Source: Sphagnum magellanicum
Lineage: Eukaryota > Streptophyta > Sphagnopsida > Sphagnales > Sphagnaceae
Direction of reading: 5' to 3'
NCBI GenBank assembly: GCA_021904315.1
Contig: CM038908.1
Location: 10,870,501 to 10,934,500, forward strand
Length of the DNA stretch: 64,000 bases
Part shown: piece by piece, positions 50,292 through 62,176 of the stretch
How positions within the stretch are numbered: position 1 is the first letter of the stretch
How the letters are laid out: each line of letters begins with the position of its first letter
Notes under the pieces: generated by a model
What the model saw: the letters and a program-made list of their open reading frames with translations, nothing else
Database searches by the model: none
What the model was told of the DNA's origin: nothing
Translations under genes and position numbers: made by a program

Positions 50292-50612
50292 ATTGGCTTT
50301 GCCTTACCAAGAAGACAAGGATATTGTGTTTAGATTCATTATAGAGTATAGTAGCTTAAGGGATTCTGGCCCCTAGGTAATAATAGATCTATTTTTATGT
50401 GAGGGTTTTTGAAAGATGATATTTTGGCTCGTGTTGAAACTTGAGATTAGTTATACAGAATTATAATTTTGTGAGGATTTTGGTTTCTTTTAGAGGATTT
50501 TTTGAAGACTATATTTAGGCATGGTGAAATATTTGAGTTTGCATAATTTTTCTTTTGCCTTAAGATACTTTTAAAATGCAAATGGCAAGGCCACAATGTG
50601 ACACACACCTCT
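50292..50612 (-). repeat. Dispersed repeat family A, copy 2 (inverted)
   Basis: This is the reverse-oriented partner of 40400-40732. The minus-strand frame 50635-50447 shares SILRQKK, SNISPC and KRNQNP with copy 1. Similarity ends on one side at a GGCAAWGCCAAT block in both copies, which gives a good estimate of one element boundary. The class is not known. Confidence 0.85.
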
Positions 50613-50774
50613 TGTTTTCTTGGGGTCAATGTCATGGAACATTTCTTATTTTTACCTGTTGCTGATTTGAACCAGTGTTGGGTGAGTATCTACTTATGAA
50701 CATAAGGGATAGATTGATGAGCAAACACTTGGGGACTCGATGAAGGTTGAATCCTCACACATTGTTCATCTCCT

Positions 50775-51290
50775 TCTAAAGCTTAAAGAACATTTGTGCT
50801 TCCAATTATAATTGCTCAATTTGGTAAAGGAATGGGGAAAAATATGGGATGTTTGGTGTAAAGGAGGTCAATATTTGGTGATGAGTGAATTAAAACAGAT
50901 TACGATTTCAATCTGAAACTCTTTGATTGTTCCATCTTTATCTCTGGGATACAAAGAAATTTTCTAAAGTGTTTAAAGAAAGCCACCATATCTTTCTCAT
51001 ATTTGATATCTTCACTCAAAATGGACTAAACATGAGGAAGATAATGGGGGCTGGAACTAGAGAGGGTCTAAAGCTATTTTTTCAAAAAAATTGAACCAGC
51101 CTATCACTCATCCTCTTCATGTGTTTTTGGCGTTGCTCCTTTATTTTTGGAAGCTCAGAGAATATTTGTAACCTTCTAGTTTGCACGTCTAATGACATAA
51201 AAATTGCTCGATTTGATTAAAGAATGAGAAAAATATTGAAAGTGTTCCATGATGAATACATGTTCAATGATGAGGGATTCTACCCTACTA
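50775..51290. repeat. Diverged tandem duplication, offset about 392 bp
   Basis: A block around 50775-50895 (ATTGCTCAATTTG, GGAATGGGGAAAAATAT, TTGGTGATGAGTGA) is repeated with substitutions at 51150-51290 (ATTGCTCGATTTG, GAATGAGAAAAATAT, TTCAATGATGAGGGA). No coding frame is maintained. Confidence 0.5.
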
Positions 51291-53389
51291 GTTAGTAAGT
51301 AGGGGTATCAAATCTTTTTATAAAAAAAATCATTCCAGGGTTCCATCATATACATCCAACACTCTCCCCTTTAACTTGCCCACAGGAGAACAGCCATGGC
51401 ATCCATGAGATGCTTTATTTTCATTATGGAAGCAAAGTTGTTGGAAGGATTCTAGGCATCATCCACAACATTGGGTACAATCAACTTCGGGTATCAATAT
51501 TGTGGGTTTTTAGTTCCATTTTTTTCCCAAACCCAAAAAATAATTGTTGGTTTTTAAGGGGAGAAGACAATTCCAAAGTATTGTGGAGCATGATTGCTGA
51601 CACACAAAAAACACAAGAATTAAATACTCCTGCTGCAGTTCATCTCCTAACCAATAATGTTTGATGACCCATTCTATGGCAATCAATATTCCTCTCCGTC
51701 CCAGAAACAAAAACAGCAGGTTATATGCTATGCTCTCATAATGGAATGGATTTGCTTGTGTGAAAGCCGGAATGGCCGTGGTCGTCATAACGTGCGTGTG
51801 TTTTGTGTGCTGAATTATTTGAGAACATGAATCATCCCTCTCTCAGGTTGGGGATGGGTTGGGGGAAAGGCCATGCCTGTAAACTCCATTGATTTGAAGA
51901 GAAGAAATGGAACAGTTGGGGCTTTTTTAATTTCATATTGAATGAATATTTGAGTGAATGCATTGTTTGATTCAAGAACATTAGCTTTGTCCAAAATATT
52001 TGAAAGTTTCTTTTACGACACAAACGTAAGGTGATCAGTTTCTCACATTGCAAAGGGAACAAAAACCTCATGATAATTGAATTAGATTTAATATAAAATA
52101 TATATCATTTGCTTCAAAGATCACTTACATGTCACTTTTTTTTTTCTTTATTCTTTTTTTTGAAAAATTTTATCATTTTCTAAAAAAATTGAAAAAAAAT
52201 TCTAATGTAAAATCAACTAATTTCGGTAATTAATGAGAAAATTTGCCAAAATTTTAATATCACAAAATTATTTTAAAAAAAAACCTGTATGTGAGACCTT
52301 CTAATGTTTCCACAGCTGGTGCTTTTTGTATGTTTCTTTTCTTATTGTTTTGAGCGTACGAAATAAGGTCATGGATGTTTTCTGCCATAAAAAGTACGTT
52401 CTGGTCATTCTGCAGCGTTGAAAGGCAAGCCCCAAACATCCATCCAGAAACACAAGATGGTCTACACTTCAATGATAATGCACGCCATTGCGTAATTCCG
52501 TCAACAATTTGATGATGGAACTTTTATAGCAAGACCCCACTCCCCAATGTCGTGAACAAACCCTAAACCACTTGGAAAAAGTAAACAAACAGATCCATGC
52601 ATGAATGACAATGGCCTTATTATGCTCATTGCTCAATGATGTGCCAAACGTTATGTTAGACTTACGGATTGTGTGATATTCACTACACTACCACCTACAA
52701 GAATTTGGGTGATTACAAAAAGGCCATTGAAAACAACCCCGCCCCCCACCCCCCACCCCAAAGAAAAACAAGGGTTGGTTTGGAGAGCAAGCAATTGGTT
52801 TCATTATTGAAGGGCCAACAAAACCAATAATATAAAAGTTCACAAGTAATGTGCAAGAAACTTGATAAAAAAATAATTCCTCAAGCCTACACAAGCCTAT
52901 TTTGCAACACGTTGAAACTAATGGTCCCTTTTCTACCATTTCCAATAGGTTCTCTAAAATTCTCACAAACCTACCAAACCCTATTGTTACACATGTAACT
53001 CTTATGTAGTTCACTCAAAATAACTAAGAACACAAATTCAGACCACCACATGGTCATAAACAATTTTCCTTCACACCTATACCACAGGCCTATTCGACAT
53101 CCGTCTATCCCTACTGTACCTTGGCAGCTTTGACACATGTCTATCAATTAATTAATTAATTTAGTAATTTTCATTTTCAACAAGTATAATATTTTTGAAG
53201 ATGTTATGTTTTTCTTCACAAATTTTTTTTTTATTAAATTTTTTGTGGATGAAAATTTCAGCATATCTGAAAATAGTAGAATTAGTGTAGAAGGTGCCAA
53301 GGTAGTAAGAGGTATGTTGGTAGTAAAAAAGTACACTAATATATAATAACCCTTTCAGTATAGGTATACTATGGAGATAGGGTTTTTTA
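51291..53389. other. Unassigned sequence
   Basis: No gene is recognised. A C-rich tract (CCCCGCCCCCCACCCCCC) lies near 52740 and AATT repeats near 53147. Frames are short. Confidence 0.4.
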
Positions 53390-53459
53390 AAACCAAAGGT
53401 AGGGTTAAAAAACCAAAGGTAGGGTTTTAAAAACTAAAGGTAGGGTTTAGGGCTTAGGG
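53390..53459 (+). repeat. Three-copy tandem of an AAACCAAAGGTAGGGTTTT-type unit
   Basis: Units of about 23 bp repeat with small changes in A-run length, and the last runs into TAGGGTTTAGGGCTTAGGG. This resembles, but is not, a telomere array. Confidence 0.8.
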
Positions 53460-54353
53460 TACATGAGGGTAAAAGAAAAGTCATAAAATCGAATCCAGAA
53501 GTAAAAGCCAGTAAATAGTAACTTTTACTCCAAGAGGCCAAACAGACAAAAAATCATAAAATCCGGACAGTTACTAACTAGGACTGTGACTGTTGTTACC
53601 TACAAGATATTACCTACCTACTCACCTGATTCATAGGGGGCGGGCCGGCAACTGCCTTCTTCTTGAGCGGTTTGGATTCAATTAACCGAAGGTTTGACGG
53701 TTGGGATGAACCGAGGCAGGCACAAAACGGAATGTCCCCCCTAGTCTGACAGTTTAATGATGTGGGTCCCCAATCGGTACTGCCAGTTCCAAGTCCTGAC
53801 CTACTCATGATGATCCAGACGGGCAGGACCCACCGAAAACCAAAACTTTCACAACGGGCAGGGCCACGAAAAACCAAAACTTTCACTATGGGCAGGTCCA
53901 GTATTGTGCAGTATGGGCTGGGTAACCCGTGCTGGACCACACAGGTTACCAGACATCATAACGCATCTCTAATGAGGATTCAAGATGCCCTCATTTCATC
54001 CATGCAGAGAGCGGTATTACGAAATTTTCATCCGAGCAGCAAAGAAGGGTTACGAAATTATTGTGCCAATGAGAGCCCAATGAGGGTGGAACCTTGTGGT
54101 TAACTAGTAAGTACCTAAATTATGGGGCCTTTAGTTTGTAAGGTATTTTGTATTCTCATCTTTTTCTCCCATCTTTTTCAATGATGTGCGAAAACAAAAT
54201 TTGAACCAATTTTCATAACACGATGTTAAGGAAATTGTGTTGTCTAAGGCGCCCTCAAATTCCACTAGGAAAACCTCTACAAGGTTTGCTCCCCTAAAGT
54301 AAGGTCAGGTAAAGGAAAGGAAATGAAAGAAAAGATACAACTTGTAAGGTCAG
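53460..54353. other. GC-richer sequence with a 35-bp tandem
   Basis: GGGCAGG starts at 53821, 53856 and 53890. The first two units share CGAAAAACCAAAACTTTCAC-like sequence and the third is partial. Frames on both strands (53614-54103) look compositional, with no domain. Confidence 0.45.
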
Positions 54354-55235
54354 GTTGGCCAGGGTGAACCAGTACCTACACTGGTGCCTTCACCTCCTTA
54401 GAGTGAGTGAGGCCTCTTAAACAGAGAGTGATATATTTGCCCTCGGAAATGTTAAATTTGGACTCAAAGTTGTTTGTTTTGTTGGCCAGGGTGAACCAGC
54501 AGCACCCATACTGGTACCTTCACCTTCTTGAGTTAGGGCTTTTTGGTGACCAAGAAGTGTAGTAGCTTGTGCCTTTGGCCCAATTGTGAACACATTGAGG
54601 ACTCAATTGATTTTTCCTTCCAAATCCATTTTTTGCAATTTGTTTGAATTTTCAGCAACAAAATCCATTCAAAAATCAATATCTTTCACACCTTAGCTCC
54701 GAAAATTGTGAAACAAACTTTATTAAATCTGACTTGCTGAGAGCTTTGCAACAACACCCAAGAACACCCCCAAATTCTTATAGAGTTTTCAATTTTGATT
54801 TTATTTAATTTTCATTGAGAAAATGGTTCAATAAGCAGTAACTTCCACACCATAGCTTCAAACAGGCTCAAACCAAATCAGTGCAACCCTGCTACACCTC
54901 ATCAAGAGCTTTCTGAAGATACCAAGAGTGTGGCATGAAGTGCTGTTGGTTTAGGAGATCTGAGCGTGACAAAAACAAAACAAATTTATTAATTCATTAA
55001 TATTAAACAAATTACCTTGCTTCATAGATACATATTTATATTTTAAGCCAGGAAAAGGTTAAATTTGGATTCAGAGACAGTAATTCAGGATTTTGACCAT
55101 GGTACCATTGTGGGTGCTAGTTCACCCAAGGCGGTTTTGTCTAAGGACAGTCAGTCTATAATGTTTTTAAGCTGCCCCCAAAAACTTTGGGATTTTCACC
55201 ATGGTCCCAGTGTACTAGTAGTTGCCGGTTCACCC
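54354..55235. repeat. Cluster of four copies of a ~35-bp GGGTGAACC unit, two in each orientation
   Basis: Direct copies at 54355-54395 and 54482-54523 read TTGGCCAGGGTGAACCAG, then CTGGTRCCTTCACC. Inverted copies at 55095-55128 and 55197-55235 read ACCATGGT, then TTCACCC. A TTAAATTTGGAYTCA block near 54450 and 55060 is shared as well. The cluster sits about 1.2 kb upstream of the kinase start codon. Confidence 0.75.
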
Positions 55236-55240
55236 AATGC

Positions 55241-55310
55241 AGGTCAGGTCGGGTCAGGTCCGATCAGGTCAGGTCAGGTCAGGTCAGTTCTGGTCAGTTC
55301 AGGTCAGGTA
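55241..55310 (+). repeat. AGGTC pentanucleotide microsatellite
   Basis: About a dozen AGGTC/GGTCA units, some changed to AGTTC, follow directly on the fourth GGGTGAACC-type copy. They create a Ser/Gly/Gln-rich open frame that is not a gene. Confidence 0.9.
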
Positions 55311-55849
55311 ACAGGTTAGGTGAGGTATATTCCTACTCTAGAGCGAGTGGAGGACGGCTTACTTACGGGGTGGGAGAGTTTTCCCCCCTGCTTTCGAGGT
55401 CCCAAAAGCAGGTGCCCTTACGAAAGGGAAAGCAAAGGGAGCAGGAGGGGGAGGGGGGAGGGGGTAGTCTTTTTTCTACTGCCAATGTATAGCCAAAATG
55501 CTAGATTAAAAATTTAAAAGAGCGACAGTCATATGCTTTTAGAGATTTTCGATAGACAAAATAAGACAAAAATTCAAGAAAAATCGCCAGATTTCTATAC
55601 ATGGTTCAAGTAGGTAGCCACCAAAAAAAAAAACAAAACAAAACAAAATAACAAAAAACATAGAAGGATGTCTTTAAAAACACTTACTTTCATATTTAGC
55701 CTGCAACCAAATCTGGCTAAACTCTTCTATGGATCATCGCCACTTTGGCTATAACACATCGTAATTGCCAAAAGAAAGACTCCGGGGGTGGGGGTGGGGG
55801 CCACGGCATTTGAGTAGTTATTTGAAGTGATAAATGAGAGGCGGAGATT
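55311..55849. other. Intergenic sequence upstream of the kinase gene
   Basis: Contains a G-rich block (about 55440-55466), an AAAAC/AAAAT-type run (about 55622-55660) and a degenerate AACCAAATCTGGCTAAA segment (about 55705-55722) like the 12.7-kb and 46.0-kb palindrome units. No coding signal. Confidence 0.4.
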
Positions 55850-56438
55850 CCTGTCACCTGGCACGACGCCTCTTCTGTCTGAGCGTCTGAACTCCTGAGC
55901 GCCTGAACGTCGTCTCCTGTTTTGTCTGCGCAGGGGCTTCGTCTTCTGCTGCTGCGTCTGTGCTGTCGCTCGCTCGCTTGTGGCCTCTCTCTCTGGCGCC
56001 GGCGCTGGCTCGCATACATGGTTGGTTTGTGTGGGCATTAGTGTGAATCTACGTAAATGGATTGGATTGTCAGTATGCAAATCCATGATGCGCTGCAGCA
56101 ACAGCACAGTGCAGAGCGCACGAATTAGCAGAGCGATTAGCGCTAGCAGCTGTGATGAGCAGCTGCAGTGTCTATCTGAGCCGCAGAGCAGTGGACTAGT
56201 ACTACGACTTGTTGTTTGTAGCGGGTGTGGTGCAGGAGACAGCTGAACAACAAGAGCATCGTCGTCTTCGCACCGGGCGGCGTTGCTGCATCAGCAGCTT
56301 ACTGGCTGCTGCATATGATGTGGTGTTTAGTAGTAGTAGTAGCAGTAGTAGTGCTCAACATCAAGTTGCTGCTTACGACGCACCACATGAATCTTCTTCT
56401 TCTTGCATGATTTGGAGGGCAGGAGGGAGGTTTGGATC
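55850..56438 (+). promoter_or_regulatory. CG-rich upstream segment and probable 5' leader of the kinase gene
   Basis: CG dinucleotides and GC-rich trinucleotides (CGT, GCG, CTG, GCAGCA) become abundant here, in sharp contrast to the CG-poor DNA upstream. A TAG/CAG trinucleotide stretch lies at about 56329-56351. Several ATGs occur (for example near 56016, 56057 and 56316), so the transcription start decides whether upstream ORFs exist. I see no certain TATA box. The open frames on both strands here are best explained by composition. Confidence 0.5.
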
Positions 56439-59400
56439 ATGCAGGGGGAGGTGGAAGCAGGACGGGGGAGGAGACTCTGTCCGGAGGGTGAAGCTCATGT
56501 GGTGCAGGGTAAGAGTAGTAAGAACAGTAGGAAGCAGCATGGAGGAGGAGGAGGAAGAGCTGGGCAGTCGCTGCAACAAGGGCGGAAACTGGTGGTGGGG
56601 ATGAAGCTGACGCCGTCTTCTCGGGAGTTGTTGGCTTGGGTCATCGCCAAACTTGCGCAGTCTGGGGATCACATTCTTGCAGTCCATGTTTCCGCGTTCT
56701 CTGCTCGTCACGCTGGTATATATTGTGTGCGCGTGTTTTTTGGGGTCTTTTTCTGTTTTCCCTTTTTTCTGGGGAAGAATAAGATGAAGAGGAATTGGGG
56801 GGGAGGAAAAAGGTGGTGAGTTCAAGAACAAGGGGTGGTAATCTGGGGATTGAAGAATTTGGGGTTGAGAGAGGTCGTTGTTGAGAAGAAGAAGAGTCTT
56901 GAGTTCATTTCTTGCTTTTTACGTATCCCCTCTTCTTCTTCTTCTTCTTCTTCTTCTTCTTCTTCTTCTTCTTGTGGACTAGTTTTGGAACTGGAATACT
57001 GCTGCTGCCTGAGAAATGGTACCCAGATGGGCTTTGTTGGATCCCCCTTTACAATTGGAGCATTCATTCCTTCCTTCCTTCAGGGGGCAATGCTCAAGTG
57101 CAGCAGCTTTACTTGAGCTCTTAGATGATCAGTGAAGAGATGGAAAAACGGGGGCTGTCTGTCAGGCAGGCAGGATTTTCAATAGTAGCTATGACATGAA
57201 ATATTGACATGGGCAATTTGTTGGGGCATGGATGGGTGCTGGGGAAACAGAGAAGGAAGGAGATGTTCACATGCAGCAGCTTGGCAATAGCTTGAAAGGA
57301 GTGCTGTCTGTTTATGAAGGCCTCTGCAATCTGAAGCGAGTAAGCTTCTCCCCCCATCTCACACATATCTTATGTCCATCTTGTCAGACTCTCTATCTTG
57401 CTTCCTGTGAACTGCGTTGTTTCTGCCTCGAAGGTCCTAGGATTGGGTTGAACGTTGCCTCAGTAGATTTGGGTTGAAACGTTTTTGGGATTGATATACA
57501 CACACCTGACAACAAAAAACAACAGCAGTAGTAGCAGCATATACATGGAATATCTCCAAAGGTTTTGGTTTCCATTTTTTGTGATTTGTTTGGAGGTTCA
57601 TTTCTCCAGTTTTCCAACTACTCAAAAGGGGATATAAGGAACTACTAGTGACAGTCCTTCGAAAAGGAATACAATGTTGCTGCCTGCAACTTTCTTGTAC
57701 TCTTGGACATTGTAGGGACTTTTGCTCAACAAGATATCCATTGTACCATGTGTGGGGCACGGGGTGGGTTGTAGGTCAAGCTTCAGTTGGAGATTGTTAG
57801 AGGAAGTAAGGCCAAAAAAGCATTGGTGGAGGTTGCTGGGAAGCAAGTAGCTTCCAAGCTTGTTCTAGGCAGCAACAAGCACTTCAGCAGTGGGTAAAGT
57901 TCCCATTCCCTCTCTCCCCCCCCACATGACGCACATGGCCTTTGTGTTTTTTTTCCCCAATAAATCTCTGGAAAGCTGAATTTACATGGATGGGTCCCTC
58001 AGAGTTATGCAGTTTTGGGCAATTCTTGAGTGTTGGTCTTAAGTTTTTGGCCGCACTGTGACAAATGTAAAGAATCTAATAATGTCATCCTATCTAATTG
58101 GATCAGACACTTGTACTTTGTTGGTTTTGGCATCAAGAGCAATATTGGGTTATGTCCTTCTGAAGCAGGGCCTGTGGGGGTTGAATGCACTGTAGATATT
58201 TTTTAATGCAAATACTGATGTTACTTGCGTTCATTGAATAAGTGCAATGCATGATTGTGCGGTTGGCAGGCACAGCACTGAATTAGGAACATACTGTTTG
58301 AAGCGATTGCCTAGCACTTGCACTGTGATTATTGTCGAGCACAGCCTCATTGTCTTCGACAAACAAGGCTGTTTAGAGAATGAAGCACCAAGTAAGTTGT
58401 CTTCCCTTTTGCACTTTCTCCATAACTATCTCATCAAAATTTGTTTGAGATCTCTTTTCTCTGTAGCAGTGAATTTTATTATGATCCATGTTCTCCACAT
58501 CCACAATGACAAACTTTTTCTGTGTCTATAAAGTCAGTCAGTTGCAGCTCAGTAGTCAACTCATTGTTCTGGCTGTAAAAACCACCATTTTGAGTACCTT
58601 TGAGAACTTGTTGCCCAGTAGGAGGAATATAAGTGAGCAGAAGCTTTCTGTTATATGTCAGTGGCAGAACAGTTCTCGAAGACTACTCTTGGCCTCCAAT
58701 GTTTGAATCTCTAGCTTGCCTATAAACTGTGCAACCTATTTTGAGAGATGATGAATTTCTATATGTCCATACCACAGAAAGGGTTTTTGAAGACTGTTGG
58801 GTGATGTTGTGGATTGTGAGATGTTTGTGCAGGGTCAGGTATGCTGAAGGTTTTGAGTCGGAATATGAGGAGTTTTAGAAGGCACAAGGTCACAAGTGGA
58901 GGCATGGACGAGTTATCAGATGACGCATCTTTTCCCCCAAATTTGACACCCTCTCATAATAATCCCATGAAAGGGCTTAGCAGTGATGAGGAAAAATCTG
59001 GGCACAGTGGTGAATTGGAAATGGTTGGAAGCTCACCATCCTCGCTGCAGAATGATGACTCTTTGAGCTCACCCACAAGTGTTCTCCCTTCAGCCCAGCA
59101 GGTAGTCACATCAGGGGTGGAAGAATTTCGGATCTCCTTCTCAAAGAGACACAAACAAGGAGCACAGAGGGATTCAAGCTCTATGAGGTTTGGGTTTCTC
59201 CTCACAGACCAATCAGATGATGAGCCTGCTGTTTTCTCACAACGGACTTTGTCACAACGCGAAACTTCCTTCTCCCTATTCATGAAGAAGCTTCCTGGAG
59301 ACAAAACTAGCAGAATTAGAGAATCTCTTGCCTCAAATGCCAAAGAGAATTCAGGGCTAACCCCGGGTTGGCCACTAATGCACAATGCAATTGGCTTTGA

Positions 59401-62176
59401 TAGAAAGCCTGTCTTAGCTCCAGGAATAGAGCGAAGTATGTCAGTTGTGAACTGGGCTTTGCAACTGCCAGGAAGATCAAGACACAAAGGGTCACTGACT
59501 TTGCCTCGAGGTGCAGTCGAAGCTCAATGTGATAAATTACTGGGAGAGCTATCATCAAAAGCTTTCACAACCAGTATGCGGTCATCAAGAAACGTGGGAT
59601 TTGCAAGGACCTTACAAGAAAATATTTCAACTCTGGCACAGCAAGTGGAGTGTCTCTGTCTAGAACGACCATGCATGTGGTTTTCATATGATCAGCTCAA
59701 AGCAGCAACTTCCAATTTCTCACCAAGTGAGTAGTGTGTTTTCTTCTTCCCTGATCTTCTGCTGCCCTTGTACATGTAATTTCTCTCTTATGGATGTGTC
59801 CAGTGACATAATACTATTGTGCTGAAATTGGCATACATTGTCAGACCATGTTTTCTTGTCATTTTGAAATGGGATGGACTTTAGGTCACAAGATCCAAAT
59901 CCATTTTTAAAGAAATTCTGCCCATGTTTGGGACAGCATTTTCAAGAAAAGAATTTTGTTGCATCTTTCAGATCTGGTTCTATAAGAAAAAAGTTCATAT
60001 GGAAATTTCTCAATTGTTTGTTTTTTTTTTTTTCCTGTTTTTATCTGGGGGTGCTTTGAGTCAATTCAAAACGATATTTATTTTGGTGGCATTACATACT
60101 TTTTCCGTACATTTGTGTGAAAGAGATGAGCCAATTGGTACATTTGGAGAAGTTGGAAATGACAATGAATGGGTTGAATGAAATATGCAGGCAAAATAAT
60201 AGGAAGAGGAGGAGCAAGCCAAGTTTACAAAGGACAGACCGAGGATGGCAAGCTAGTGGCAGTAAAGTGCTTAAACCAAGGAGGGCGCCAAGCAGAAGAA
60301 GAGCTTCTAACTGACATCCAGATCACATGCTCCCTATCACATGTTAATATTGTCACACTGCTTGGCTACTGTGTTGACACCCCACACATGATCCTTGTCT
60401 ACGATTACATTGCACGAGGGAGCTTGGATGATCATCTCCATGGTAAGGCCATTGCCAGAGTCAAGCACGCAAAAAAAGTTCAGATCACACTCTCCTCCTT
60501 AAAAATCTAGCTCATATGTGCAGATGATCTGATTCTGGATTCACCACAGATCTTCAAAGCAAGAGGAAAAAAAAAACACATTTCTGGTCTCACAATAGGT
60601 AGTGTGTGTCAGTCATTTACTGTGATTTTCCTGACAATCTTGTGATGGGCATGTTTGATTTGTGGACAGGAAGGGATGAGGAGGCACCATTGCCATGGAA
60701 TGTTCGACACCAAGTGGCAGTAGGTGTAGCAGAAGCATTGGACTATATCCAGAGTGGCTGTCCCCGCCCTGTCATTCACAGAGATGTGAAGGCATCAAAC
60801 ATCCTTCTCACTGAGGATTTTGAGCCTCGGGTAAGGTATCTGACCCCTCCATTGCTTGTCCATTTACGAAGTGGCCACAATGTTGAAGAGGTGCCGTAAG
60901 AATTTTTCCAAAGCAAACCTTATTACTGCTGTTAGTATGATCTAGAATAGAGCTGAACTCTGTGCATCTTTTATGCTCTGTGCCTGGAAGGTTTTGTATC
61001 TTCTATTCTGAGGGTTTGAAGGTGGTAAATCTTGCAGTTGTCAGATTTTGGACTTGCAAAGTGGGGTCCCACAAATGCACCACACATCCCATGCAATGAC
61101 GTTGTTGGCACTTTTGGGTAAACTGACCAATTCCGTTATTTCTTCTTCCCACACTTTGAACTCAGGGGGTGAAAAATCAACTTTTTGGACAGTATATTTA
61201 CAATGATACCCTAAACCCATGAACCCTTAAATGCAGTATCAGGAATATGAGCAGTGTGAATTGGCAGGTATCTGGCACCCGAGTATTTCATGTATGGAAA
61301 AGTGAACGACAAAACAGATGTGTATTCATTTGGTGTGGTGCTTCTTGAGCTCATCACTGGCCGCACTCCAATTGACACTTCCAGGCCTAAAGGCCAAGAA
61401 AATCTTGTGACTTGGGTAAATCTATTTCCCGCCTCAAAGTGATTGATGACATGACTTGATTCATTGTTCATTTTATGTTCAATTTCATTCTACTACCTCT
61501 GTTTGCTAATTTCAATCCCATTGACCGTACATTTGGATTGATTGTCTTTGGGTTTGCTGCTCTTGGGAACAGGCCAGTCCATTGCTGGAGGAGAGAAATT
61601 TGGAGAAGTTAGTGGATCCACAGTTGAAAGCAGTGGGCATGTATGATTTGAATGAAATGGAGAGCATGGTGTTGGCAGCTTCATTATGTGTCCAACAATC
61701 AGCTCCTCGCAGGCCCAGCATGAGCCAGGTATAGGGTTTAGGGTTTAGGGCCTTTTCTGTGCCTGAATCCCTGCAGGAATCTTGCTTGCAGCACACAATT
61801 AATTCATACTTGATCTCTTTGTTGCTTTGATTTAATTGAGAACATGATGTTATTCCAGACTATGAGTGATTTTGAAAATTGCCTTTTTCAGGTGTTGAAA
61901 ATCCTTTGTGGTGATCAAAGTGAGGATCTTTCAATTTTCCAAAGGCAAGAGGCAAGATTATCTGTAGATCTTGACGACACAGGATGCACATTGGATGATG
62001 AGGATGGTAAAGTGGACATACAAACACACATGGCACTCGCCATGCTTGGAGTTGATGATGATGATGATGATGATGATGTCACATCACAATGCAGCACTGA
62101 TCTGGCTCACTCTAATGTGTTCCTGGAAGAATATTTGGAAGGTCGTTTCACTCGGTCCTCTAGTTTTGACAATTAA
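56439..62176 (+). CDS. USP-domain receptor-like cytoplasmic Ser/Thr kinase (RLCK VI type), 11 exons
   Basis: The product is a soluble protein kinase with no signal peptide or membrane segment, predicted to phosphorylate Ser/Thr in cytoplasmic signalling. The exons I assign are 56439-56715, 57251-57339, 57775-57893, 58270-58391, 58833-59726, 60191-60442, 60670-60830, 61038-61117, 61268-61415, 61573-61728 and 61892-62176. They total 2583 nt (860 aa), and every junction is GT-AG and phase-consistent. Residues ~51-200 form the USP-like domain ([20 protein letters not shown]). Residues 203-500 are a Ser-rich linker with GWPL (381-384) and WFSY (485-488), both typical of RLCK VI. The kinase domain starts near 501: glycine loop 505-513, Lys526, HRD 621-623, Lys625, Asn628, DFG 641-643 and APE 668-670. 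Residues 821-828 are eight Asp. The first ATG after an in-frame TGA (56388) sets the start. The exon 2 acceptor (after CAG at 57250) is the least certain junction. In Arabidopsis, group VI_A relatives bind ROP GTPases; whether this USP form does is unknown. Confidence 0.93.
56716..57250 (+). other. Intron 1 of the USP-kinase gene with a CTT microsatellite
   Basis: The donor GTATAT follows exon 1, and the acceptor CAG at 57248-57250 restores the reading frame (phase 1). The intron carries a pure CTT run of about 14 units at 56931-56973. This run creates low-complexity frames on both strands (poly-Ser, poly-Phe and poly-Glu) that are not genes. An alternative acceptor a few bases downstream (after AAG, 57257) also keeps frame and would shorten the protein by two residues. 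Confidence 0.75.
61729..61891 (+). other. Intron 10 with three TTTAGGG-type units
   Basis: This short intron begins GTATAGGG and continues with two TTTAGGG copies after a partial first unit, so a telomere-type heptamer array lies directly at the donor site. It ends in a pyrimidine-rich tract and CAG before exon 11. In plants, short interstitial TTTAGGG arrays are common near genes (telo-box), so a regulatory role is possible but not shown. Confidence 0.7.

Noticed and set aside
55717-56107. Minus-strand Arg/Gln-rich frames
   Set aside because: Arise from the CG/CTG-rich upstream segment of the kinase gene; no domain.
56822-57067. Poly-Glu open frame on the minus strand
   Set aside because: Product of the CTT microsatellite in intron 1.
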